Of a DNA stretch of 64,000 nucleotides, positions 53,640-64,000 are shown in pieces. The notes beneath the pieces are model-generated. The model did no database searches, had not been told where the DNA came from, and saw nothing but the letters and a program-made list of their open reading frames with translations. Source of the stretch: Cephalopachus bancanus. Lineage: Eukaryota; Chordata; Mammalia; Primates; Tarsiidae. Where the stretch lies: assembly GCA_027257055.1 (NCBI GenBank), contig JAPVLO010000019.1:17720501-17784500 (forward strand), in the 5' to 3' direction. A program made the translations under genes and the position numbers. Each line of letters starts with the position of its first letter. The first letter of the stretch is position 1.

Positions 53640-55790
53640 ACAAAGAGCAGTTTTCACTTCACAGGCCAACACCTGTGGGAGACATAGCACCAATTGTGTA
53701 GGCTATGACATCAAAACACACCTCATGTGCAAGTATATTGTTTGCTGAAACTTTTGTTTCCATTTTGAATCATGTCAGGGGCTGGGGTGCGGTTTAAAAA
53801 TATTTTTCTTACTACAGATTGTGGTTTTTTTTTTTTAAAGCAAGAACACCAAGGGCGGGATGCATACAACAAGACTCCTAGCTCAAGATGCTCAGACCAT
53901 TGTGGGCAGAAGTGAAGACACTGGGTACCAAGACCCCCGAGCCAGAGTGGCAGCGACTGGTTTCAGAAAGGCTCCTGGGGTGGGGAGCGGTGGGAGGGCG
54001 CTGGCGCGGATTAGAAAAGACAGGCAATCAAAGAAGAAATGCTGAGGGGCCCAAGCTCAGTCGCTCAAGCTGCTTATTGTCTGGGCAACAAACAGGCACT
54101 GCAGGCGCACCTAAAAGCTGCAAGTGTCTTTGCTTCGGAAAGACACAAAGCACTTAATACCCTGCAATTGCTTGAGATTTTCCTCTAGGGATCCTTGTTT
54201 TCTCTAGAGCTTTAGATTGTAATAGAAACACCGTTGCCTCCATTTTCTCCCCACTTATTAACCTGAAAAAGTAACCCGGCATCTTTCACCTTTGGTGGTT
54301 TAGTGATAATTTCTTGGTGCAAAATTTGTACGTATGGCTAGACAATTATTGAAGGAACCACAGGACCAAATCCTTGAAATGGAAATTACACGGAAAATAC
54401 TAGAAATATGTTCTCCCTAGTGACGGGAGCTTGGAGGCTGAATTCAAGGTGTCATTGGCCCAGGCACCTCTGGGAGCAGGAAGCCTTCTCTTGTAGGAAT
54501 TCCAGCCTCGTGCCCTGTCTGACCCTTGCTACCTCTGCAGTGGTGGGGCTTGTCTTCTGGTGCCATGTACTGGACAAATGCTCCCCTCCATTCTTTCTGG
54601 AGCCCGTGGCTGATGCCTGGCTGTCTCCTATTTGTACGCTGAAAAGGACTTTAATTGGGAAGGTAAAATACAATATCAAATGCCCTTTTTGTGCTTTGTG
54701 AAAGACCTCTAAAGCTTAGCTTAACTCAAAGAGCTTAAATCAATAGCGCCAGCCCATTTTCTAATCACAGAGAATTTAATAATGATCAGGAAAGCCATTG
54801 TCAGTCTGATCTGTGGGACTGTCAGGACTTTAACTCTTGGAAAACATCTCCCTGTCAAACTTACATACTGTTATCATATTAAATGTCACTCAGACGGGTA
54901 TTGAAATCATTCTTTAGAGCGAAAGCATTACAGGGGTTCTATCAAAATTACTCTATATGCTGATGAACTGGCTTCTATGGAAGAGAACTAAAAACCAACT
55001 TGGAGGTGAGAAGGAAGGAATCGTTCTCTTCTTGCCATGATACATGCGCATCAGGAAGGGAGGCTTCCTTGTGTCCCTTGAGACACCTTAGCTTAGGGGC
55101 TGGAAAGTTTGCTTTCATATCCTGATAAAACTGGGAGGCCCCTTGGGGTCCCTAATGAGTGGGGAAGAGAGGGAAGAGCAACCCCTGCCTGTCATGGCAC
55201 CAGGATGCTCCAGGGCTCCTGGCATGAGGCTCACCGGCTCTGGCAACTTAGCCCCGTGTACCATCGCAGAGATACAGGATGCAGGTGTTTCCCCATGTTA
55301 GGTCTCAGCCATGTGTGTTTCAGAAGGAGGTTGCCAGGCTTGATTACCATGAAGCAGTTGGGTCTTTTTGAACTGCACCTGGTGTTGTTGCTTTTAGGGA
55401 TTAAACCTTCAGAGAGAATCATGGACCTGGGGACAGATGGCCAGCCTTTAATGAAATTCTAAAAGAAAGGAATGTGAACAGCAGGAGATAAGAAAAGAGG
55501 AATCATTTGAAAGCTGAGTCTCAGGAGAACCCTGAGTGTTTTCCTGTTGGCTGACGGTGGCCTTTTTGTACTCAGGGTTCTTCCAGCAGCTAAAGACTTG
55601 TAGAGAAAAGAGGAGATGGGTGCATGTGGGTTCGCAGGAGCTCATTTCTCCTGTTGTTTCTTCACATCAGGAACCCTGTCTCCTCTCGGCCAGCCGTGTC
55701 TCCTGCGGTCTAGATTTTTCCTAAGCTACTGGCGTCACCTACGTTGTGTCACCTCGCTTGACATAAAGGTTGGATGGATTCATAAGATGG
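53640..55790. other. repeat-poor block, candidate conserved non-coding DNA
   Basis: For about 2.1 kb I recognise no transposon. The part 54650-54960 is AT-rich with many short words such as AGAATTTAATAATGATC and TAAATGTCACTCAG. Open frames (53860-54157, 54408-54701, 55109-55462) are short and without domains. Confidence 0.4.
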
Positions 55791-55793
55791 ATC

Positions 55794-55880
55794 AGGTAAG
55801 TCTAATCAAGATTTGATTAATTGATATTGTTTATGTTGGCTAAAATTGTAATTTCAGGATCGTAAAGACATGTGTACATA
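55794..55880. repeat. left part of a locally repeated segment (copy A)
   Basis: GTCTAATCAAGATTTGATTA and TATGTTGGCTAAAATTG, matched at 57999-58065. It is interrupted by a mariner element and continues at 56458. Contains the near-palindrome TAATCAA-GAT-TTGATTA. Confidence 0.8.
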
Positions 55881-56457
55881 CAAGGGAAGGCCAGAATTAT
55901 CTTTTGGAGGATGGAGCCCTTGTAATACAGTCTGTCCCTGCTAGGCAAGTGTTCTAGGGGCGCATCTACATCTAGCATAGTTATGAGAGATGGTGTTTGA
56001 CTTCAAAGAATTTTTTTGGAGATTATTTCAATGCCTTGGCCCATTTCATGGTGGGTGACTTGCGAGCACACCTGCCCATCCCATACCATGCTGAGTGTCA
56101 AAAACTGGTCAAAAACTGGCATGACCGCTGTGCTCCACCTTCCCTGTTGATCAGATTTTGCTCCAAGTGACTTTTTTTGTTGTTTCCCCAGATGAAAAAG
56201 TCCTCAAAGGGAAACATTTTGCTGATGTGGAAGAGGTGAGACAAAAAACAACAGAAGCACTAAAAGCCATCAAAATGGATGAGCTCGGAAACTCTTTTGA
56301 ACAATGGAAAAAGCATCTCTTTTGAGCAGTGGAAAAAACAACTTGATTGGTGTATTGCATTAAATGGAAAATACTTTGAAGATGACTGATGTTTAAACAT
56401 GTGAGAATAAATGCACAATAAAAATAAATAAATTGTGTTTATTTGGGGGGTCCCCCT
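55881..56457 (+). mobile_element. mariner deletion derivative, copy 2
   Basis: TA flanks (55879-55880, 56458-56459). The 5' end CAAGGGAAGGCCAGAATTAT and the 3' end TTTGGGGGGTCCCCCTTA are related to copy 1. The C-terminal transposase remnant keeps APSDF (aspartate codon 56169-56171) and EEVRQKTTEALKAIKMDE. A local duplication of a TTTTGARCARTGGAAAAA word (56297 and 56319) lies near its end. Inactive. Confidence 0.85.
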
Positions 56458-56580
56458 TATGTAGTCAATTCTTGATTATTTTTTCTTTAGTTTGTGCACG
56501 CTTCTAGATAGCCACTTAGTGTCTCTCTAGCTGCCCATTTTTTGCCTTAAACACATCTATCCTATTTGTTTAAGGTCTTA
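56458..56580. repeat. right part of the locally repeated segment (copy A)
   Basis: TCTTGATTATTTTTTCTTTAG, then CTAGATAGCCACTTAGTGTCTCTC, matching 58090-58150. Confidence 0.8.
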
Positions 56581-56849
56581 AGTGTTCAGAGTCACACTTT
56601 GCATGATTTAAGCTGTTTGGCTCTCTCAGAAGGCTTTAGCCTTCTAGTAAATTTTCAACACATGGAAAGCAAAGGCTCAACACTGATTCCACATACTTAG
56701 ATATTCACACTCGAAGATGTTCCATGAATCCCTGTGGCTGGAGAAGGTAGCAAGTGCCCAGGATGCCAGCCCAGGCCCTCCTCCTGGCCCTTGTCCCTTC
56801 TGTATATTCCCTGCCTGGCATTGTCTCTATGTTGTGCAAACAGCAGACT

Positions 56850-57025
56850 CAGGAGGCAGCCTTGGTACAAGCTTTGTCACTCACTAACTAAGTGACTGAG
56901 GAAAATGCTGTAATTCTTTCAGCTTTCCTTTTCTTCTTCTGTAAAAATGAGGATAATGATGTCTAATTTGAGGCTTAAATATATGTAATGTTTAGCACAA
57001 GATCTGACACTTAAAGTACTTAATG
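56850..57025 (+). mobile_element. MIR SINE
   Basis: CAGACTCAGGAGGCAGCC, GACTGAGGAAAATGCTGTAA, TTCTTCTGTAAAAATGAGGAT and the 3' GATCTGACACTTAAAGTAC. Confidence 0.65.
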
Positions 57026-57093
57026 GAACTGTTACTAACATGCTTCCTGACAAACTACAAGAAAATAATGGATCTTCAAGGAAAATTGGAAGA

Positions 57094-57475
57094 ATTTATG
57101 GACTACATGTTTGTGTCCCTCCCAAGTCCCTTATATGTTGATACTCTAAATCTCTCATGTGATGGTATTAGGAGATGGGGCCTTTGGGAGGTGATGAGGT
57201 CATGAAGATGGAGCCCTCAAAATGGAATCAGTGCTCTTGGAAGAAAAGACAGGAAATATCTTGCTTCTTCTTTCTTTCTTTCTACCATGTGCAGACAGAT
57301 ACATGCAAACCAGGCAGCAGGCCCTCACCAGACATCAATCTGCAGGCATCTTGATCTTGGACTTCCCAGTCTCTTGAACCATAAGAAATAAATATATGTT
57401 TATTTATAGACTGGATTTATTTATTTATTAACCCAGTCTATGATAATTTGCTATGGCAGCCTAAACTAAGGCAGG
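57094..57475 (+). mobile_element. MLT1-type MaLR LTR
   Basis: TTATGGACTACATGTTTGTGTC, ATGATGGTATTAGGAGATGGGG, GATGAGGTCATGAAGATGGAGCC, CTTGATCTTGGACTTCCCAG and the end CTATGGCAGCC. Contains a TTTATTTATTTATT duplication at 57394-57430 near the 3' end. Confidence 0.88.
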
Positions 57476-57890
57476 GAGCATGAAGGAATCAAGAAATATT
57501 GCTGGAGAATAATTCTGGGTTCTTCTGAAGACAGCTGCTTGGGGGCATCAGGAGTGTCACCCTTAGGGGTTTATTTGCCTCTCAAGGTTCTCTTGGGGTT
57601 TCCAAACAATGACTCATGACAATGATATCCAGGTAGAGAGGGCCAGCACTTACTGTATATATAATCAGGCCCACCCTAACCAAGACTTGTCAGTTAGGTC
57701 TGCCCACACATGACTTAACTTCTCCTTAGCTCCAGAGACTAGACACAGTCTTGAGATATGAAATCATCAGTAGAAGTCAAAAGTTCTTATTCTATAACGC
57801 CTTCTCAATGATCAATACAGAAGTATTGCTTATTTAAAATAACATAATCCAAATATCTTGTCTGTTGTTCATGTCCTCCCAACATATAAG
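57476..57890. other. unassigned
   Basis: No repeat or gene recognised in these 415 bases. Confidence 0.4.
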
Positions 57891-57899
57891 TTTGATAGA

Positions 57900-57995
57900 G
57901 ACCTTGTCTGTGCTAGTCCCTTGTGGCCCCAGAACCAAAGAGTGCCATCACATGACAGGTGCACAGTGGACATTTGTTGAATGCATGAATGTTGA
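57900..57995 (+). mobile_element. L2 LINE 3' tail
   Basis: GTCCCTTGTGGCCCCAG, ACAGGTGCACAGTGGACATTTGTTGAATG is an L2 3' end. Confidence 0.6.
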
Positions 57996-57996
57996 A

Positions 57997-58195
57997 GGTA
58001 GGTCTAATCAAGATTTGATTAACTGATAAGGTATATGTTGGCTAAAATTGCAATTTCAGGATCTTAAAAGCATTTGAGTGTTTAGCCGGTTCTTGATTAT
58101 TTCTTCTGTGGTTTGTGCATGTGTCTAGATAGTCACTTAGTGTCTCTCCTACTGCCTACTTCTTACCCACTTTGCTATTTGTTTGTGGCTTATAA
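57997..58195. repeat. copy B of the locally repeated segment (uninterrupted)
   Basis: GTAGGTCTAATCAAGATTTG through TATTTGTTTGTGGC. Matches copy A on both sides of the mariner insertion, so it shows what the site looked like before insertion. I do not recognise the family. Confidence 0.8.
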
Positions 58196-58500
58196 CCATA
58201 TCTAAACAGAGAAGACCAGGGAAAGCCAGGCAAAGTGGTGAACCTCTTCACTTTAGAAAGAATCTGCATTTTGAAAGAGTTGGGGGTGACTGACTGAATG
58301 GGGATCGAGGTGGTCCGTGTCCTGCCTTCTATTTGCTTTCCCTGGTTTTCACAGCTGTGTAAAACTGGAGAAGTCAGAAGCAACCCTTCTTCCTCAGAAT
58401 CTTCCATGAATTGAGAGCACTTGCAATCTGTCTGGGGCCACAGTAATTGAAATTAATTGGATTTGAGAGATAATAACATTTATGCTAATGTGTGTATTGA
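58196..58500. other. unassigned
   Basis: No repeat or gene recognised; an 83-codon minus-strand frame (58407-58156) has no domain. Confidence 0.4.
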
Positions 58501-58735
58501 GAGGAGACAATAGTCCAGGAGATAAGTACCTAGGAGAGGTGGGGCTGGAGAACCGTGCAGTCCCAGCAGGAGAGATTAGGAGTCCTTGGTGGAGGGAGGG
58601 TGTCTGGTAGGGATGGGCATGAGGGAAGTAGAGTTGTAAGGAAACTCCAAGGTTTTAGAGATATGAGGAAGGAGCAAGTGGGGGAAGGCAGAAAAATCCC
58701 TTTGGATAACAGTGATAGTGATGTCAGCAGGGCCA
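58500..58735 (-). mobile_element. L2-like fragment
   Basis: GGAAACTCCAAGGTTTTAGAG and surrounding purine-rich words fit the reverse strand of the L2 3' region. Confidence 0.45.
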
Positions 58736-58737
58736 GA

Positions 58738-58930
58738 TGCCCTTTATTAAATACTTTCTATGTGCCAGGTCCTATGTTTTTTAAATTTGTGATGCCATTT
58801 AATCTTCACAACAAGCCCATGAAGTGAATCGTCCTCCTTATTTTAAAGAGGAGAAACCTGCGGCTTAAAGGGGTTTAAATAATTTGCCCCAGACTGCATG
58901 GCAAAGTATATATGCCAAGTAAGTAGTTGA
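58738..58930 (-). mobile_element. MIR SINE
   Basis: AATACTTTCTATGTGCCAGG, TTTAATCTTCACAACAAGCC and AGAGGAGAAACCTGCGGC are a reverse-strand MIR. Confidence 0.8.
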
Positions 58931-59397
58931 CCCTTGAATAACATGGATTTGAACTGCATAGGTCCACTTACACTTGGATTTTTTTCAGTAAAAGTTACAC
59001 TGAAGGTGCCTGTCTCTCCTGCCTCCCCTTCTGCCTTCTCACCCTTGAGACAAGACCAACTCTCCTCTTCCTCTTCCTTTTCATCCTATTCAACACGAAG
59101 ACAATGAGGATAAAGACCTTTATAATGATCCGCTTCCCCTAATAAATAGTAAATGTATTAACCAATCCTTATGCTTTTCTTAATGACATTTTCTTTTCTC
59201 TTGCTCACTTTTTTGTAAGAATGCAGTATATAGTACATATAAAATGCAAAATATATGCTAGTTGACTGTGTTATTGGTAAGTTTTCTGGTCAACAGTAGG
59301 CTATTAGTAGTTAAGTTTTTGGGGAGTCAAAAGTTATATGCATATTTTCAGGGGCACGGGTTGGGGATGGTGGTGGCACACTTTATTATTATTATTA
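58931..59397. other. unassigned, A/T-rich
   Basis: Contains TTATTGGTAAGTTTTCTGG and other AT-rich words, ending in a TTATTATTATTATTA run. No gene. Confidence 0.4.
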
Positions 59398-59660
59398 TTT
59401 TTGAGGTGGAGTCTCACTCGGACTCCCAGACTCCCGGCCACCGCAGCCTCAACCTGCTGGGCTCCGGCGATCCTTCCGCCTCAGCCTTCCGAGTAGCCGG
59501 AATTACAGGCATGCGCTACCACGCCCGGCTGATTTTTTGATTTATTGTAGAGATGAAGTCTCGCTGCCCAGGTGGGTCTCGAACCCGCGGCCTCGGGCAA
59601 TCCACTCACCTCAGCTTCCCAAAGGCGGGGGATTACAGGCTGAGACACCGAGCCCGGCTA
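59398..59660 (-). mobile_element. Alu (variant subfamily) with internal deletion
   Basis: GAGGTGGAGTCTCACTCGGAC then directly CCCGGCCACCGCAGCC, missing about 25 bases of the right arm (the TGGAGTGCAGTGG region). Ends GACACCGAGCCCGGC. Flanked by TTATTATTATTATT on one side and TTTATTATTATTAT on the other. Confidence 0.93.
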
Positions 59661-59671
59661 CTCTTTTTTAT

Positions 59672-59845
59672 TATTATTATAAAGATGTGGGGTACAGTTC
59701 AGGGTTAGGTATACAAACGCTAATTATGCAGGTACCCTTGTTGATGAGGTGTGCTCCTCCCTCCTCTGGCAGTCTCCCTCAACTGCCACTCCCACCACCC
59801 CTCCCCTGACAGTTTCCCACTACTGCCAATCCCTCTCATTTGTTC
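59672..59845 (-). mobile_element. L1 3' UTR fragment
   Basis: TTATTATTATTATAAAGATGTGGGGTAC, GGTACCCTTGTTGATGAGG and TTCCCACTACTGCCAATCCC match the L1 at 3.6-3.9 kb. Confidence 0.85.
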
Positions 59846-60485
59846 AAAGCAGGAAACCAAGAGCAAAGAGGACCAGGAGAGATGAGCAAAGCGCTAAGGA
59901 GGATGCTGAGTCTGGAGCAGTTTTGAGGACGGTAATATTGACAAGGGCCTAAAGGAAGAAACTGAGACCTGAGAGAGCAAAGGAGCTCTGATTCCAGATA
60001 GTAAGTCCTGCACAAGGAAGGCTTTGAATTTGTCCCTAATTCTTGCACAGTGGTCCGCCTATAGGGTCTGACATGAGTGCTTATAAAATGAGGAGTGAAT
60101 GATGGACTGTATGAGTGTGGGGTCAGCTGATCCTACTGATGAAATGACCATGAGAGCTACCATCCCATCCTCATCTTTATCCCAATGATTTCCCTTTTCA
60201 AACCTAACACCCAGGTAGTCACACTGTGTTGAGCTGAAAAGGGAGTAATGGAGAAGACTGAGAGAGAGAGGTTCAGAAAAGCAGGTGGTGCTAGGAAAGA
60301 AACCCCAGGTCGCTTCAGTGATGCGTGATGGCTTCAGGAACTTATCCAAGTGAGAGAACAACCTCACTGTGAGGTTTTTGCACAGCGTATGAGCTGTTCT
60401 GTGAAGGGTCCTTGAAGGTTATGTAGGGTTGTCATTCATCTTAGAGTAAGGCCCCTGAGGCTTCTGAGGCAAGTGGATTCTGCTT
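59846..60485. other. unassigned
   Basis: No transposon or gene recognised; open frames under 105 codons. Confidence 0.4.
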
Positions 60486-60487
60486 GG

Positions 60488-60615
60488 TGCGTAGTGTTGT
60501 GGATAAATTTTGGAGACAGACAGAGCTGAATTCAAATCCCAGCTCAAGCATCCACTAGTTGAGCGACCTTAGATTAGTTCCCTTGCCTTTCTAAACTGAG
60601 ATCCTCAAGTACCAA
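60488..60615 (+). mobile_element. MIR SINE fragment
   Basis: TGGAGACAGACAGAGCTGAATTCAAATCCCAGC through GAGCGACCTTAGATTAGTTCC. Confidence 0.75.
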
Positions 60616-62625
60616 ATAGGGCTGTGCCCCTCAAGGGGTTTCCAAATAATGACTCAAACCCTGACTTTTCCTAGACACTTCATAGGCAGGGAGTATTTGC
60701 TGAAGTGCTTATCCTTTGATTAGCTGGGGAAGCAGGGAAAGAAATCTAGAATTTCTCTTCTCCCTCAACTCTCCAGTTCTCAGTGTTCTTTTCTGTATTA
60801 TTAAAACCTCTGAAACTGGAATGTTGACCTCCCAACATATTTTCACCAAGATTTAAGTCAACATTGAACTCCGTGTTTTCCAAATGGAAGACTGGGTCAT
60901 TATTAATCCATTTGGTCATTTATTTCATTTTCAAGCCCTTTTTAGTTACTTATGTTTGAAAAGGTCTAACATGTACATTTAATCTCCTTGTCATATAGCA
61001 AACTGCCACTTGCGGCTTTCTTTTCATAATATATGGATACTTGATTCTGTATAATTTCATGCTATGGCAATATGCAAGTATCATTATTATGTTTTTGCAT
61101 AGTTACTATCTAGGTCAAATAATGGAGCTATTCTTGCATATTTGAAAGAGATGACAAAATTAAAATGGTAGTGATCTTAAGAACTATTATCTCAACTAAA
61201 TAGAGCTGGTCTCAAATTGAGTGATGCTTAAACTGATTCCAAGGTCATGATATGTGTAAATTTCATGAGATCTGCTTGGCTTACATTCCTGACATTAAGA
61301 GACGTTAGGAAAGCCATTTGCCTCCCCCCACTAATCTGTCTCTGAAACCCGGAAATCTCAGCATTCCCTCCATCCTGGGACCAGGGCATTGCCCCATTCT
61401 CTTACTTCCCTTGGTCTTTGTCTCTGGGCAACCTTACACAGCCCTCATACCCCCCTCTGACTTCCTGAGGCATAAACACAGCACCATAATGACAGTCAAT
61501 TAAATAAAAAGGCTGTCTGTCCTGACATTGCGGTGCCCTGAAAACACTGAAGACTGCCGGCCACTTAGAGGCAATGAAAAACATCAAACTGGATAGAAAT
61601 TGCAGTGCTGCTCTTAAGTTCAATTTTCCTTGTAGCTCAATTTCCTGGCTTTGCACTTTCCTAGGTAAATCACATTAATAGAAGAGAAGAGGGGCACAGG
61701 GAGATTGTGGTGGATAACCAGACGGTCCTTTGGAGAGAGAGCATCTCATCCTGGGGCATCAGGGAGTAAGTAACAGGTACTCTTGACAAGCAGGTATTCA
61801 GCGGCATGAGAAGTCATTTAAACGGGAAGCAGGAGCAGAGGTCTTCTGCTGGCAGGGAGTGTCTTCATTATTGCTGTCATGGTGCCCGTTAACTATCCCC
61901 ATCCATCATGTGTTCAATACCTCAGTGAAATTAGCCAACTGCATATTACAGCAGAGCTCTGATGTGCCGATCTCCCCTGAAAGCATTAAACTGTCTCTGT
62001 TACGCATTCTCCCCACCCTCCATCCCCTTTTACTGCCCATTAATGATCTTTCATTTGCATCATGGAACAATGAAGTCCTTTGGCCAATTATGCGAAATTA
62101 CAGGTGCTCTGCAGGTGCCCTCTGTCACCGTTTACCTTCTTTGTTGAAGCAGTGGGCTGGAGTGGATTTATATTTCAAACATTACTTGACTTCTGCCCAT
62201 TTCTGGATGGAAGTGGTACAATTTTAGCTGGCACAATGAGCCTCCGCCTTTGGCTTAATAAACTGGCTCATACCCAGCCTGGATGAAACTATAAAGTCAG
62301 TCTTGACAGATCACTTGAAGGGATCCTTTCAGCTCATAAACTGAGAGGGGAACAGGACATCTCTGAGCATAACACACTTGCCCTTTCTATCCCAGGAGGC
62401 TTGCTGTAGCATATCTTTAGATTACTTTTGGCATGCCTCCTCTGGGATGCTTCTCTTACCATAGAACCATTATTCCAATTTCTTTGATTCAGAAAGAAGT
62501 TGGCTTGTACTTTTAAGCATAGTTAAATGGATAGCAGTCTTCAGAAACTGGAATACAAAAGTGCTTACCCTCCAATAAGGTAGGGGAGCAGAAAATGGAA
62601 TTTAGAATTCTATTCTAAAACAAAC
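60616..62625. other. repeat-poor block, candidate conserved non-coding DNA
   Basis: About 2 kb with no recognised transposon. The part 61480-62290 is dense in homeodomain-like TAAT words and includes an octamer and a SOX motif at 62053-62072. The longest plus-strand frame (61859-62227, 122 codons) has no domain. Confidence 0.45.
62053..62072 (+). promoter_or_regulatory. octamer plus SOX-type motif
   Basis: ATTTGCAT (62053-62060, a perfect POU octamer) lies 5 bases before AACAATG (62066-62072, a SOX site). Close spacing on one strand is typical of composite POU/SOX sites. Function is inferred from motif match only. Confidence 0.35.
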
Positions 62626-62627
62626 TA

Positions 62628-62770
62628 TGGAACATCTATTATCAGCTAGGTCCTATGATATGTGAATTTGTGTTAATTTTCAATCCAACCTTGCAAAACA
62701 GGGATTAAACCTGGTTTTGCCAATATGAAAACTGAAGCATTGATAGTTATAAAAATAACCCAAGAATGAT
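62628..62770 (-). mobile_element. MIR SINE fragment
   Basis: CTATTATCAGCTAGGTCC, GCAAAACAGGGATTAAACC and GCCAATATGAAAACTGAAGC are a decayed reverse-strand MIR. Confidence 0.6.
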
Positions 62771-62799
62771 TTAAACTACAAGGATCATTACTTTTCTAT

Positions 62800-63025
62800 T
62801 ACACAAGGAGGCAGTATTGGGCAGATCCAGGGAAATGTACTCAGCACTGAGCTCTGCTACCTGTTGGCTGAGTTACCATTTGAAAGTCATTTATCCTCTC
62901 TGTACCCCAAATTTATCATCTGTATAATAATAAGAAGAACACTGCTCAGGCTCTGGGACTGTTATAAGATTAAATTAGACATCATAACAGCCTTGAACAT
63001 AGGAAGGTACTCAAGGACTCATAAC
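62800..63025 (+). mobile_element. MIR SINE
   Basis: CTGCTACCTGTTGGCTGAG, TTATCCTCTCTGTACCCC and CTGTATAATAATAAGAAGAACAC. Confidence 0.75.
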
Positions 63026-63390
63026 ATTTTTTTCCTTTTTACTTAAAAAAATGCTACTCAGAAAGAAAGCTCAAAAGACTTAAAAGAGAAGACAAGATAT
63101 ACTGGTGAGAAAAAGGGAACATAAAGCACAAAGCACTAAATTTCACAGCAATATTTATTGATATTACATAAGTTTAAAAAGGGGGGTATTAGTAGAAAAG
63201 CTTATCATTAAGGCAATACATGGGTAGTGCAAATGCTGAAAACCAGAAGTTAGGTGAGGGTGAGACCGATACTGACATAATAAGGAATGGCAGTCACCTT
63301 TCTCGCTAAGATGACTTGAATTAAAAAAATAATAAGCAACGCATTCACATGACTCAGATGTCAAAAATCTTAAAAGCTCACAAGGGAAAT
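63026..63390. other. unassigned, A-rich
   Basis: AAAAAAATGCTACTCAGAAAG and similar. No gene. Confidence 0.35.
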
Positions 63391-64000
63391 TCCCAACCCT
63401 CATATCCCAATTCTTCTCTCAGAGGCAATCAGTATTATTAGCTCCTTATTTTCACAGAAATATATTGTGTGTTTAGAAGCAAATATATAAAAATTATTTT
63501 TCTTGCCTTTTTCAATATTCTTTCTGGACTATTATTTACAATGTTCTTTCTTTTTTTTTGAGTTGGAGTCTCCCTCTGTCGCCCAGACTGGAGTGCAGTG
63601 GCTGCTCCCGGCCACCGCAGCCTCGACCTGCTGGGTTCCGGCGATTCTTCCGCCTCGGTCTTCCAAGTAACTGGAACTACAGGCGCGCGCTACCACGCCC
63701 GGCTAATTTTTTGATTTATTGTAGAGATGAGGTCTCACCAAGTTGCCCAGGCGGGTCTCGAACCCACAGGCTCAGGCAATTCTTTCACCTCAGTCTCCCA
63801 AGGTGTGGGATTACAGGCTGAGCCATCGAGCCCAGCTACAATGCTATTTCACTTAAAATATATTTTACAGATGGTTGCATATTTTATACAAATAACTTCT
63901 TTTTATTTTTATATCAGTAAAACATTCTATGTTTGCATGTATTAGAATTTATCATATCCCCATTGATGGATATTTATTTTTTTCCTAGTTTTTTCCACCA
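63391..64000 (-). mobile_element. L1M 3' portion, split by an Alu and cut by the window end
   Basis: GGGAAATTCCCAACCCTCAT, CTCAGAGGCAATCAGTATTATTAG and, after the Alu, CCCATTGATGGATATTTATTT are reverse-strand L1M blocks similar to those at 33.04-33.28 and 34.79-35.1 kb. Confidence 0.65.
63550..63837 (-). mobile_element. Alu (variant subfamily)
   Basis: GAGTTGGAGTCTCCCTCTGTC through GAGCCATCGAGCCCAGC. Target duplication ACAATGTTCTTTC / ACAATGCTATTTC (63539 and 63838). Confidence 0.95.

Noticed and set aside
53312..53701. Open frame encoding a Glu/Arg/Gly-rich protein
   Set aside because: It is a translation of the purine tract; the opposite strand gives an equally long Ser/Pro/Leu frame. No domain.
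55795..55862. Possible exon/intron signals (GTAAGT and TTTCAG) in copy A
   Set aside because: Both motifs sit in a repeated segment; the donor is changed to GTAGGT in copy B, and there is no coding frame.

Overview
This is nuclear DNA from a primate, with no protein-coding gene, tRNA, rRNA or CRISPR array that I can support. The evidence for a primate is about 27 Alu elements, many with their own target-site duplications (TSDs), together with L1, L2, MIR, MaLR-type LTRs and an old ERV-L provirus. At least ten Alus share a variant not found in the common human AluJ/S/Y consensus: GGCTCAGCCTGTAAT at the A-box end, a tRNA-like T-arm at the B box, and CTCCAACTCAAAA at the 3' end. That points away from apes and Old World monkeys. 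A tarsier is my best guess, by inference only.

Layout. 1-2.8 kb is unassigned. 2.8-9.8 kb holds MIRs, a short L1 with a clean TSD, an L1/MIR inverted duplication (hairpin) at 5.2-5.55 kb, an L2 and an MLT1-type LTR. 9.8-21 kb is mostly unique sequence with scattered L2, MIR and Alu, a MEF2-site block near 17.4 kb and a 40-bp tandem repeat carrying two AP-1 sites near 19.0 kb. 21-32 kb contains a long (GA)n tract, an LTR invaded by three Alus, another L1 3' end, a TTACGTAA palindrome and a MaLR LTR. 33.0-35.1 kb is a four-layer nest: L1M, then an MLT1-like LTR, then a second LTR family, then an Alu. A second copy of that inner LTR family lies inverted at 37.0-37.5 kb. 39-43.4 kb holds E-box and TG-rich repeats, a gammaretrovirus-like LTR with a proline-type primer-binding site sitting between two TG minisatellites, and an MST-type LTR. 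44.05-44.6 kb and 55.9-56.5 kb are two deletion derivatives of one mariner family. 45.3-51.5 kb is an almost complete, heavily mutated ERV-L provirus on the minus strand. 53.2-53.6 kb is a 400-base purine tract. 54-55.8 kb and 61.2-62.6 kb are repeat-poor and look like candidate conserved non-coding DNA; the latter has an octamer/SOX motif pair.

Nothing here works together as a pathway. The value of the window is as a record of layered transposition and as possible regulatory DNA. Long open frames occur, but they are antisense Alu, simple repeats, transposon remnants or of a length expected by chance.
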